Positions 22,941 to 35,100 of a stretch of 64,000 nucleotides of DNA are shown in pieces. The DNA is from Eremophila alpestris peregrina (lineage: Eukaryota > Chordata > Aves > Passeriformes > Alaudidae). The stretch lies in NCBI GenBank assembly GCA_009792885.1, contig WMCF01000007.1, positions 6,278,825 to 6,342,824 of the forward strand, read 5' to 3'. Below the pieces are notes generated by a model, which searched no databases, was not told the DNA's origin, and saw nothing but the letters and a program-made list of their open reading frames with translations. The translations under genes and the position numbers were made by a program. The stretch's first letter is position 1, and each line of letters begins with the position of its first letter.

Positions 22941-25601
22941 GCTGCAGCCTGAGTCAGTGAATAGTTGGGAGTCAGGATGGCTGAGCTGTAAAGAGGAACA
23001 AACCAGGACCCTTTTTATGCTGTGTTTAACGAGAAGTCTGTGTCTTGGCTCATCTCTACCCTCTAACAAGAGGTCTGCTGCAACAATAGTGTACTGATAA
23101 AACAGACCATGAAGTTCTAGGTGAAGATATGGGCAAGATATGAAATATTGCTGCTTCAAATTGAGTGTATTCTTTGCTGAGAGCAGAAATGTCTTTTAAT
23201 TGGGGCAAACTTGTCCTAAGCTTTGTGTAAGACTGTGCACAACCTGAAAAATCTCTAGCTCTCCCCTTTCTTATGTTCAATTTTTTCTTCTCTAAAGCAA
23301 ATAACCACATACATTATTAATCAATCATGTTTAAGTCTTTAAAATAAAACACGTTAGATATTTCTCCTTCTAGGAAGAAGGAAGGAAACTGGATATATCT
23401 TAGTCACTTTGCTTGATGGTCTCTGGGTAATCATAGTATAGAAATTCTAGAGGCTATAAAATTGACTTCTGAGTTCTTCACAGTTATAAATTAAATTACT
23501 CCAATAACCTTGTCTGGCCACAGCACAAATAGGAAAGGTACTGATGGACTGAGAGTTTTCTTTGAGGTTGATGCTTCAGCTATGCTGTTCTAAGACATGT
23601 AAGGCATACTTTTTAGAAAAACTGTCATTGTTCAGGTCCTGCTATATTTAAATATCTTCCAGTATTACCTTCAGCTGCCACTGGATGACTTCAGAAGTAA
23701 TTCTGCCAAGCAGACCACAGTCTCAAGTCAGGCAGTGGGAAACTGAACACATAGCTTGTGGTCACCTATAAAAAGTTAGCAGAGGGTTACTCTGTTCTCC
23801 AAGGTAGCCTTGACTGAAGCAGTTAAACCATTCTTCCCATCTTTGCCTCCTCCCCCCTCCATCCTTTCTTCAACCAGTCTCGCTTCAATTTCTGCTGTAG
23901 ATGGGAGGATCCAGGCTGCAGCAAGCACCTGTACTGCAGTCTTGTTTTGGGCCCCCATGAGGTATGGTTCCTGAAAGAAAATGAGCATATTTTTATGTAA
24001 TACTTGTTTTTTCTTAGTGTATGCTCATAGGGATTGTACAGTTAAGATTGCTTAAGCAACTTTTACTGAAGTATTGACAGATTTGGGTTTCCACCATAAC
24101 TAATTGCAATATTCCACCAGAAAAGTGGCACATTTATTAAAAAACCTAATATCTATGAATGGAGATACTGAATCATTCTACAAACTACTAATAACTTCAG
24201 CTAATAAAGTAATGGAGCAGTTCAAGAATGTTGAGATCCTTTCCAAGTTCCAATGAGACAGTGTATTTTTATTGTCACAGATTGTCCTGACAGTTCTTCA
24301 AAGACTTGCTGACCTTATCAGTTTGCAGATATTCAGGTTCTCACCGAAGCCCCACTTCTACCTCACATCAAGTACAGTCTTTATTCCTTAAATTTCTGAC
24401 ACATTCCCCAATAAAAATCCTACTTTTTATCCTCTTTCTACATGATAGTGTCTTAGTCTCCCAGTGTCTGATCCCTTTGACATTGTTTCTCACTGCAGCT
24501 GTTCCCTGTAGCTCTTCCTTTGCCACTTCATGGCTGGAGCAGGTCTTAATACTACTGAACTCAGCAGATCCTGTTCACTTTATCTGTTTGTGCCTCTGGC
24601 TTTAAAGTATCACAGAGCTGCATATATAAGAAAAATGTTACATAGCCATAAGTTGAGCCCCTCAACTCCTTCCCTAACTAATATTCTTTGCGTAAGACAT
24701 AAGAAGTCTTAGCTGAGCCTGAGTACTTTTTTCCAAGCTTTGTAATTTGAAGTGGCAATGAAAGCCAAATATCAGTTTTTATCCCACGTTGTTATCCCCA
24801 GCTGCCAAATATCAATCTGCAGCTTTAAATTATATTAACTATTTAAGTAACTTATTTCCTTATCTTCCACCCTCCCCACTCCTTTTTGATTTCCTAGCGT
24901 GAGTGAAACAACAGATCTTTTGCCTCATTCTCAGACATGACTGGATTTTTTGGCAAAAAAAGGCATCCTAACATATTTTAACAACCTCAGACACTAAGGA
25001 ATATTTAAGCCCAAATATCTACCAACCAAACTGAAAAGTACTAAAATCAGCATTTTATAAAGGAAAGTGTCGGGGAACATTAATGAGCATAGCTACCAGC
25101 CTGTTTTTGGCTTTTGCTGGTTCCTTCAACATTAGCTAAAAAGCACAGAGTCTCTGATAGAAGCAGCCAGCTCAGAGGCTTTAGCCCTCATAGGTGACAT
25201 GCTGCTGGCCCGGCTGTGTTTTTTGTCATCTTTTGTCACCTTATTTATGGGAATCCTGCAGAGATTCAGGCAGAGTATTATCACTTTGAGCTGTTCTCTC
25301 CTGGGGTAGCATCAAACCAAGCTCCAGCCAACAGCTCTATGACCAGAATCTTTCAAAAAGTGTTTGCTTACATCTTTTTTATTAGTCCTTTGCATTGTTC
25401 ATAAAAAAGCAGTTTATTATTAACTTAGATATATCCATAATATGACTCAGTAGCTATTGTCCAGAGGTTCTCTTTGCATTTAAAACTTCAGCTTCTTTCT
25501 GCACAAAATTACCTTTGAAGCATGGGGAGAGGGTTGGTTTGTCCTTAAGAACATTTAATAAGTTAGCACATTACCACTAATTAACAAATTATATCACAAC
25601 A

Positions 25602-25639
25602 TTTTCTATATTAAAAAATGTTTTCTATGTTAAAAAACT
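25602..25639. repeat. 19-bp tandem duplication
   Basis: TTTTCTATATTAAAAAATG is followed directly by TTTTCTATGTTAAAAAACT. The copies differ at two or three bases. Local slippage duplication. Confidence 0.75.
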
Positions 25640-26784
25640 AATGTAATCTTTTGGAAAATGTTTGTTAGGTAACTTAGCAAGTTGGCTCCAACCCTAAGTG
25701 TTAGAAGTTTTCAAGTGGACTGATCAAATAGGTTAACTGTGAGAAAAATTACTGATGAGACTAAGTCAGCTGGAGTTGTAAAGCTGGGGAATCATACTGC
25801 AAGAATAATTAAACAGCAGAGTCATAAACAAAACAATTCATTTGCATCAGTAAGGGAATAGGAAATAAAAGAAACTTACCACAAATACATAGATATGTTT
25901 ATCTTTCCATCAGTGATGTAGAGTTTAAAATGCAATGTATAAAATTTATTGCCAAAGGGTTTAAAAGTAAGATTAGGGAGTACAACGGAATTATTGTCCC
26001 TACAGTCTGTGGATCCTAGAATACTTATAGCAAATGGCACAGTATGACTACGGAAGGCACAGGAATTCTCCCCTCTGGAAAAAACTATTTTAATTCTCTG
26101 TAGTAGGCAATTAAATATCACATAATATACATAGAAACATATATTATTTGCATTTTATCTATTTGGAACACCTTCAATTTAATTTTTGGAGGAATACAAC
26201 AAAAATAACAGTTCTCAAGTACCTTTGGGGTGGGAATCTAGATGGAAAAAAATATGAACACTTTATCCCAATATGTGATGTATTATTTCATCCAAAATTG
26301 TTAAAGCTGAAAGAAGTAATGATATTTGGTTTTAGAACTGGTATGCAGCTAAAAATTTATGAACCCCACATTTTATAAAAGTGATTATTGGTTGATTAAA
26401 ATTGCATATTAGAGACCGTAACTTTAAATTTATATTCATATCATGCAAAATAGTGTAGAATAAAAAGAAGTCATGAGAAGCTATATTACCCACTGAACAT
26501 TACACTCATGCCACCACATATTACAAAGTAATTGGAAGAGATGTAGATGTGGTGTCCTTGCTCACTGGGACAAATTGATGGTGGTCTGAGACAGGGGAAG
26601 TGCAAATATGTCCAAACACTTCTTTCACAGTAAGTTGATTCTTAACGATAGGGAGTTGTCTCATGGTAAATATGGGAACTGTGACTCACTGGCTGCTCTG
26701 ACTTGCAAGGAGCAACAAAAGCTTTCCCACACTCTTGTGTTTACCCTAAGCATGTAAATTCATGTCTTGACTTGCATCACTTGC

Positions 26785-26836
26785 ACATGCAAAGTTCCTG
26801 TCAAAGTCAGTGGGGATTTTGAACATGTAGGGAGTA
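26785..26836. repeat. Possible ancient amniote palindromic repeat relic
   Basis: CACATGCAAAGTTCCTGTCA followed by AAGTCAGTGGGGATTTTGAA resembles a degraded 'GCAAAACTCCCATTGACTTCAATGGGAGTTTTG' pattern seen in sauropsid DNA. Weak; based on pattern memory. Confidence 0.3.
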
Positions 26837-27591
26837 GCTTATATCTTTAACTACATCAAGCTTTCTGATTAAGTGTTCCAAAAGTCTCTTCCCACTATTC
26901 CCAGATATGAACAAGATTTCCTTAGTTGCATTAATTTTCTTGTAATGCGGAATTGTTACTCTTTATCACCTATGTGGTCTGTGTTCCTTTTCCCTGATCC
27001 CGTCTCCCAGCTGTATGTTTAAGCTAATGCAGAGCAGACAGCATAGTTCAAGGCTGTCAGTTGTCAGGCTTCTCCTTTTGCAGTCTGCCACTTTTACCAT
27101 TTTATTTGGCAAACATAATGAACTTTTAATCTCTTCTCCTTTAAGTGTGAAACATGTTCAAATAAGACAGCATTTTCTTCCCATCCTCACTTCAGCAGAA
27201 AAGTAAAATATAGTAAACCAGCTATCCCTTCCTCTTTTTCTCAAATAAATTATTGCTACAAGAAAGTGTTACATTTGTATTTTATCAGACCAGAATAGGA
27301 TGAACACATGTTGTCTTTTCTTTCTTTAGACAGTGACCCAAAGAGCTTTCCAGAAAGTAGCGGTGGTGATAGAAACTGTGCTTAGCAGCAGCTTACAGGA
27401 ACCCTAGTTAATTTCTAAAAGAAAATTCTGAGCTAAAATTAGGTCCCCTTGATTAAAAACAAACACTAAGAAGTGAAACAACTGCTGCATTATTCACATA
27501 CCTTTTGATAATCTCAGTCATGGGACTCAATACCCCCCAGGAAATACTTGGTCTGAAGGCTGAAGATGACTCCTCTTCTTCATAGGTTTTA

Positions 27592-27616
27592 TAATATATA
27601 TATATACACATATATA
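27592..27616. repeat. Short (AT)n/(AC) simple repeat
   Basis: AATATATATATATA followed by CACATATATAG. Simple sequence of about 25 bp. Confidence 0.8.
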
Positions 27617-30486
27617 GCTGCTACAATAATATATCAATAATTTTGATGAACAAGAATTTAAAGGTATTCTGGCTACTATTTTGTGGAATAGCAATTAATC
27701 TGAGCAAGTTGCAGACTAAAGCCAGTAGGCTAAATTCCCAGCAGCAACTCCTCTACCAACACTACCTCCTTTCAGAATGTAGAACCTCTTGCAACACTGT
27801 GTCCTTCATATCTCCACTTAGGAGAAAGTCTTTCTGCATGAAGAATCCTTATTCCCCAGCTGAGGAGCCTCTGTTATCTTTGCTGAATAGCAGCAAGGAG
27901 CAGGGTACTTCTGCCAGATGTTGTCTCAAATACCTATCTTGCTGTGTGGCAATTGTTCTATTCACCCTGGGCAAAACCTTCCTCCCAGAGGGTGGATCGA
28001 CAGGATTTTGTAAAGGGAAGTAAGGAGAGGAAAGAGGGAACTCTCCATGGCTGAGCAAGATGTGTGTTCTATTACAAGTAAATGGAATCATTTTATGTGA
28101 AGCGGGGTTGCTTGATTTTAGATAGTTCACAGACCCCTTAGTTGTTCTTGTAAATCTGTGTGTTTACAGCTCAGAAGAGTAGAAAATGAAATGAGCTGCT
28201 AGTTTTGGCACAGTGGTAGAATATATGTATATGCAGAGCAATCTTATCATCAACAACTCCTTAAAAAGTAACTTTCTTTTATGACATTGAAGAACCTTAT
28301 ATGGCATTTCCCTGTGTTTTTTAGCTCAGATGTACAATGAAAATATCATACCTCTTTTTTAATTCAAGACACATTTTGTATTTGACCCATCCTAAAAAAT
28401 GTGAGAAGTGGGGCATTAATGGCAAGTAGCTCATGAAGACCAGTTTTAAAGCCTGGGGAACTTTAACCAGAGTGCACATAGGACAAACAAAAAATTTACA
28501 TGGGAATTTTAACAATGTTTTGTGCTCAGAAGATTTGTTGATATCTTTCTTCTAGATGCACATATTTTAATTTATATTGGTTGTGCTGCAAATGTATATG
28601 CATGATTGAACTCAAACATTATGCAGCCTTAGGTATTATGTCAATATTTTGAGTGAATTCTGCTTGGTAGATTGTTCAGGCTCATCTGTGTTATATCTAT
28701 TTGATTTGTTCTGCACACTAGCAGATGTGTTTTGAAGTAGTTTATAAATGTTTCTAGGTATTAGTAGTTATAAGTCCATGCTATAAGTGGATCTTCCTTC
28801 CCTTAGTGCATCCTTGTTTTTTCTGCTCTCTGAGAAAATCGTTGATTAGATGCCATGGGTTAATACTTTTGAAGACTGGTTTTTTTGCTGTAAATCCATG
28901 TGGTGCTAGATACTGAAAATAATGGGAAGCTTTGCTTGTTAATAGCATACTTATTAAAAAATCCTCAAAGAATTTCAGAAGGCTGAACATGACTCTCCTA
29001 TCTCTGTTTTCCATTCCACTTTTTTCTGTCTCCTTATAAATATGTGAATGATACAAACTCACTTATTAGTCTGATGAAATGAAGAGTCTTGATTTCCAGA
29101 TTAGCCAGTCTTGGTGCTTTACTATCACTGGTATTTGCACTGTAGAAGGCTGAAGTCTGAAAGACCTTTTAATCATATCAAGCAGTCTGCAGGTGTGTAA
29201 GAAAAGAATATCCTCCCTGGAGCTCTTCTCCATGGCTGGAGATGCACTGCCATGACCAGAGCTGAGTGTGGGTAAGGAGGACCCTTGCTGCTGTACAACA
29301 GAAATGGAAATGTTCCACACAAGAGAAAAATCAGGCAGGAGTTCATATGAAAACACCTGCAGTGACTCATGTTAGTTCTCAGCCAGAGTCATTCAAAATT
29401 TTTACTCGCTTCCTTTCTAATGGTTTGTTCCAACTCTAAGTCAGTGTTAGCATTTTGAATAGATGTTTTTGTTAACTGTGCAACCAAATACAAGAAACAA
29501 AACAAAATCTAGATGCGTAAATTTAGAATTATATCACAAAGCTGGAAGTCATGCAGAACACCGTGGAAATAACTGGTAATATTTTAATTTTTAGTTTGTC
29601 AGCTTGTTCCAGGCTAGGAAAAGGTGAATTGTATTAAAAGACCAACAATTAGTTAAAATCTGAAGGGGAGAGTAAATGTCATGTAGAACATTAATAAAGT
29701 TTAGGGGGAAATGAGACAAAAAAAAGAATTTTAAAATCATGTTTAATTGATTGTTCATTTGTTATGCATGAAGTGTATTCAGTGAGTAATGAAATTTTTA
29801 CTATCTCAGATGGACAGCACTAGCAGAAAAATTAATGAAATTGCACACAGCTTCAGCAAAGTGCTAATAGTTATAGCTTGACATTTCAGTTGTCTAGTCA
29901 TCTAATTGATTTTAAAAATAAGAAAAGAAACCCTGTATTATGTGTTATGCTCTAGTGTGCATAAAGTACTACCTTAGCTGCCTGGTATGTTCAATTCAGC
30001 CAAATTCTTCATTAATTACCCTTGTAGTGAACAGGAAACCATCATTATTGTAACAACTAGAGAAACTGTAGTATTTTTTCTACTAGCTCTTACAGTGATG
30101 AATACTGTCTGCAGTGTTAGACTGACTTTATGATTCCAATGTAAGAACAGCACATAAAACAGTTAAAAATGCAATAATTACAAAATTTAAAATCATTACA
30201 GCTTGTGTATTACCAAATTATTATGTATGTATGTTAAAGCCTATATATAAGCACTTTTATAATCATTATCACAATATTTTAAAATTTTAGCATTATTCTG
30301 AATGAGATTTTGGAGAATTTCTTAGAAACTTCCCTTAGATATACATATTTTGAAGCAAAAGCTTAATGTTTACTAGAGTAAATGAATTAAAATTCTAAAA
30401 TAAAGATCCGTGAAGTGAGTTTACCATTGAGACTCTAAACATCTCTCTTATCAAGGTTGTGCAAAGCTTAATAATGAAATCAGAAT

Positions 30487-30512
30487 CTGATTATGTTTGC
30501 TGATTATGTTTG
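30487..30512. repeat. Perfect 13-bp tandem duplication
   Basis: CTGATTATGTTTG occurs twice back to back with no difference, which suggests a recent slippage or duplication event. Confidence 0.85.
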
Positions 30513-32040
30513 GGATTAGCGATCCTTTAGACTTTGCCAGCCTTTCCTTATGATCAATGATGAAAATTGTATGAGCCTTTTAATATTACTCCTTTTCTTT
30601 ACTTTTCTCCAAAGCCCTTTCTTATTCACCCAACCCCTTTATCACAAAAAGAAGGAAAAAATCAGCAGATCAGTCCAACATTTGCAGATATTTTCGCATG
30701 GTGGGTTTGGATTGGCCTTTCAGGCCATTCCACCAGGCATTTTTTAGCTCTCATTAAGGGCCTTGCAGGCAACATTCCTTCCATGCCCTGCAGGGCTCAA
30801 GCTGTGCTTAGGATGAAACAAGTCTCAGCCCTGCCCTCAGCATTTGAGTGGCAATCCAATCCAGTTCACAGATACCTACATTCTGTCCTCAGATTCCATC
30901 GTTATGCTTGCTCAGGCAGGTTTTAATCTAAACTGCTCATTCATTCCTGTGCAAAAGAAGGGTCTAATGGGTGAATTCAAGCCCAGGGAAGACAGATGTG
31001 CAAGCCAGAAAATGCCCAGTTGTTTTACTACATGTTGTGTTTAGGCACAGTAATTATGTGAGCATAACTTAATCTTCATTTTTTATACTTCAGAATTCAG
31101 AAAAGTGAATTATTGTTAAATTTTTCCTTCAGTGCAGTGCAACTGCAACTGTAACAGTTAAATCCATATTTAAATGATTTATTGGTTTTAAAAATGGATG
31201 ACACATGTGGAAATGAGAGATATGTTTATCATGATGAATTCCTGTGTTGGAACCAAGTTAGCTTTCATCAGCTACTTTGTACCATTTTATTACACCATTG
31301 ATCTGAAATCTGATTTTTGTACCTTGACATCAAATGAGGATCAAAATATGTTTTCAATATTACCTATCTCTAAATTCCATCACACTGGCCTTGTTTTGAT
31401 TGTGGTAAGACCATCTTGGAGCTGCAATTAATAAAAAAGCATGCTGTTTTCTCATTTTATTTCAATTTCCTCCAGCAATCTGGAGCAATGATAGATGGTC
31501 ACTTCAGGATGTTTTGTGTTTTGTACTGTAAGCAATGTTTTCCAATGACTCAGAGATTGAAGTTTGTTTTACAGTATTTTATTTGGAACACTAGATTCTC
31601 TTTTTATTACTTCCTTTTTTTTTCTCTCTCAAAAAAACCCAAAACTAAACAAGCAAAGAATTTGGCCTGTTTCATCTTCCTATTGAAAAAGCAAAGTTAT
31701 CCATTAAATTCAAGACCATATACTTTACTTTTCATGGTGATATAAGAAAAACGAGTGATTAGCTTGCAAAACACACAACATTTGCATTCAAAATACTTTA
31801 AAAAACATATTAGGCAAATGAGAAAATCCATGAGAGTCTGCCTAAAGAACTTGAGGGAAACTTATCTGAATAAGGCTGACATTAGCTAGCTTTCAGTCAG
31901 CTCCTATTCACTCTGTCTTGGCTCAGCTACTTGACCACAATTGTGTGCAGACATCTTGCTTGCCAACTAGTCCAGTGTTTTGAATTTAGAACTCTGAACC
32001 TGATAGAACACTTCATGTAGACAAATTGATAGACCATAAC

Positions 32041-32155
32041 ATGAGTCCTCTGACTGTGATCCACCTTTTGTGTCTCAGTTACTCTGACATAAAATGGGGA
32101 TAGTGTTTATTTATAAAGCTTAGGTGGGTGTATTAAGAAGAGTTTGTGTATTCAC
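32041..32155 (+). repeat. MIR-like CORE-SINE relic
   Basis: TGTGTCTCAGTTACTCTGAC, ATAAAATGGGGATAGTGTTT and AGGTGGGTGTATTAAGAAGA keep the order of the MIR-type stretch 'TGCCTCAGTTTCC..CATCTGTAAAATGGGGATAATA...CCTCA..GGGTTGTTGTGAGGATTAA'. The tRNA-like head is not recognisable. Related sequences are widespread in amniotes, so the insertion would be much older than the CR1 and LTR copies here. About 200 bp to the right, GGCCTGATCC (32312-32321) with TATCAGTGAGGTC may be a piece of another ancient repeat. Confidence 0.5.
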
Positions 32156-35100
32156 TACCCTTAGTGGGATCAATCACGAATAATAGAGCAATAATATAAT
32201 ATAAAGAGCTAAATAAGCTCAGCATGCTCAACCATATTTGGTTTATTTTATTGAGGTGCAAATAGTCTTACGTTCAGAAGCAGCTGACACATTTAAAATA
32301 AAGATTTGTGGCCTGATCCACTATCAGTGAGGTCTAATACCACCTGATACAAAATCAGCTTTGTATCAGCAAAAATGTGACATCTCACATCTTTACAGGT
32401 CACTTTCACAAACTCTTCCCTGGTAAGCTCAACTTCTCCAATATTCACAAAGAAGAGGTCTCATCTTTTCTGTCTAATGAATTCCAGTTTACTTATGAGG
32501 TATTCCTACTCATGTTGAGTTAACTGTGTCCATTTTGCTGCCAAATGTAGTGTATGATTTGGTATTTTGTAACTACAGTGGGCATCAAACTTGTCCCCAG
32601 TAACCAAATTTGAATTCAGTTATCACGGAAGTCAAGAAAAAGTTATGTGTTCAAGGATCGGCAATAATTAATTTTATTAATTATTGTAATAAGTAATCTG
32701 AGATGGAGAATGAGCTAAGATGGGAGAGTGCCTCTTGGCAGACTCAGAAAAGTCAGATAGCTTGGGATAACTAGGGGAGGGACTGAGAGAACTCAATGAG
32801 ACCTTGAAACTTGTTGAGGGGGAAAAGAAACGCTGGGGATTGAAAACTGGGTGAGAGTCAGTGGGACATCTGTATTTTGAGAGAATGAAGGAGCACCTTT
32901 CATCTCCCTGGCTAAACTGGTCTGATCTCTAAGTACAGGCCCCCTTTCCTGATGGCATTCCTAGCACTATGCAACTGGAGATCATGTGGGGACTTGGACT
33001 GTTCTTGGAAAGATGAGGAGTAGCAGTAACTTCTACTGCAAAAATAAAACAAGGCCCTAAAGAAACCTTTAGGCCACACATTCTTTCAACCTCCCCACTA
33101 CCCAAACTGTCTGTTTTCAAATTGCTAGTCTATATAACTTCTTGCATCACAAAAAAAAAAAAGGGAGTGGGAGTACAAGACAGCTCCCCCATGGGATATT
33201 GCTCTAAAAAACACCTATTTTTGCTAACCTTAAGGGCAGCACCATTAACAGGTGCTGAAGTTGCAGCCCTGTTCATGACTACTTAGAAACATTGAAAAGC
33301 TTGCACAGGAAATTACAAATACAGTCGAGGGCTCAAGCAATTACACACTTCCAAGTGTTTCTCCTAGCTCAGTGAGCAAGTTGAGATTTTTAAAGGAAAA
33401 GGTCAGTCTGGTGGCTCCCTGTTTTTGTAATTTATATCAGTTGGTTTTCTTTGAGTAATTCAAAACAAAGTCTAAGGACTACAGGAAAAAAACTTAGGAG
33501 AAACAGCAAAAATCATACAAAGTTTTTCTTGAATATAGTTTAAATGTAGCCTACTTCCTTCTAATGCTATGAAAATGTAGATAAAGATAGTTCTTTTAAA
33601 ATTGTAATGCTGCACAAATACACTTATCTTCAATTTTGACCTTCTGTGCCTCAGGTATGCCCTACTTTCAAGAATTCAAAACTAGTTCCAGGAAAATAAA
33701 AATGAGAGAAATAACTTTGGACCAGCCTCATTTCCTAGCATTTGATTAAAGTCACAGAAGTACTTGCTAATCATGTCTGATTCATGTCAATAATTTCCAC
33801 CAGGCTTCGTTTCTCCATTGTAGGTGTTTTCTTTCTTAGTCACTGTTGAATTGCCAAGTAATTTTTTTCTTCTGTGACTTGCGTATTCAAGTGAGTTTTT
33901 CTCAATATCAGGACAGGTAAATGTACTCTGGACCAGTACGATGTTCCCTTCTTCTTTGGGATTCTGCTTTTAGTTTGCATAAGAAACAATGGGTGAAACT
34001 ATTGGTGCACTATAGATGGCTGCTAAGAGGAAATCACAGTAAAAATCTGAGTAAAACCAGGAACTTTCCCCTGGCCCTATTATAGAAAGATAATATCCCA
34101 TCCTATACAAACATTGTAATGCCTACAAAATAGTTTAGCTTTCCTTTAATGAAGCAGGTAGATTTGTCTCATCACTGGAAATACTGCAGTACATTTTCCC
34201 CCAGAACTTTATTCCTACAAGTGGTTAATTAATTTCCCTGATGGTTTAGTGGCTGGTTCATCTCTAAGGTAACTGGTGAATAGCTGGGGATTTTCATGTT
34301 TCTGCAAAGAACAACAGCACACAAAGTTTTCTTTCTTGCTATTCTTCATTGCTTTCATAACAGGCACTTCCCCAGGTGGACAGCCATGTTTTGTAATTCA
34401 AGGTCTCTGGAAAGCAACAAGAAAATTATTCATGGAGGAAAGGATTTGCTGAATTTGAACTCATCTTGTGAGTTCATAAAAGACGTTCTAAAATCTGTGA
34501 CATTTGGAAAACAGTGAACATTAAAGAGCTTTGGTTTCCAGACCTTTTTGAAACTTTTATACTTAGCTGACATCCCCTCTCTGCAATTATTAAAAAGACC
34601 TGAGTTTTACTCATTAAAACCAAGTGTACTATCAAAATAACAATGCCTGGCATAAAAACCTCCATGTGAGTATCTGCTGATACAGTCTCAGAAATTCCAC
34701 TCTATGATTTTCCTTAAGGTTAGATGTTGATTTATGGTTCAAATTCTTAAATTAGTATACTTAAATTATTTTATACACCTGTAACTAAAATACAGATCTA
34801 TTTCATATTTTATTTCACTAAGCATTTTTTTATTTTGGGGAGGCTTGGGTTTTGCTTTTAGCCTTAAGACAGTTTAAGCTGCTCTCAATCCCACATGCTG
34901 CTATCTTATTTTACCATTATTTTGGCCTTACTAAAATCTGTGGTCAATTTTCAAGTGATGGCTAAAAGTATATAAGTAGGACTGTAAATATCTCTTTTTT
35001 TTTTTTCCTTCCTTTCAGTACTGTAGAATCAGGTGGTGAGTAGCATCAGTCCTGTATTGACAGATGGAAGAGAAAAATCAGCCTGATACAAACTTCTGGA

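Larger units (their letters stand above)
22558..23085 (+). mobile_element. Solo LTR of an avian endogenous retrovirus
   Basis: What is seen: a 528-bp block beginning TGTAGGAGAAGG and ending CTGCTGCAACA, so its ends are TGT...ACA as in retroviral LTRs. The bases just outside are CAGTG (22553-22557) and TAGTG (23086... shifted by one, 23087-23091), an almost matching possible target duplication. A CCAAT box (22654-22658) and a TATA-like GGTAAAAGG (22671-22679) suggest plus orientation. Composition is richer in G+C than the surroundings, with the CTCGCCCCAGATGGGTCACAG landmark near 22627-22648. What I remember: this landmark order occurs in songbird ERV LTRs. No gag, pro, pol or env sequence adjoins, so it is read as a solo LTR. 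The exact family, and whether the duplication is real, need alignment. Confidence 0.7.
23086..32040. other. Unique AT-rich non-coding DNA
   Basis: No gene is supported. It includes a 19-bp tandem duplication with two differences (25602-25639), a perfect 13-bp tandem duplication (30487-30512), an (AT)n tract (27592-27616), a possible ancient repeat core (26785-26836), and compositionally complex tracts at 25060-25350 and 30610-31040 that could be conserved non-coding sequence. A 126-codon frame at 27643-28023 and the opposing frame at 27849-28130 were read and match nothing I know. Confidence 0.5.

Noticed and set aside
27643..28023. 126-codon plus-strand frame with an opposing 93-codon frame
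   Set aside because: Both frames are open over the same DNA, neither resembles a known protein, and no splice or promoter context supports them.
32662..32686. Perfect hairpin with 11-base arms
   Set aside because: Composed almost only of A and T, so much likelier by chance in AT-rich DNA than the dyads near 60 kb.
33150..33161. A12 run as the tail of a processed retrocopy of the G-richer upstream DNA
   Set aside because: No gene-like body, no target-site duplication and no recognisable mRNA sequence upstream.
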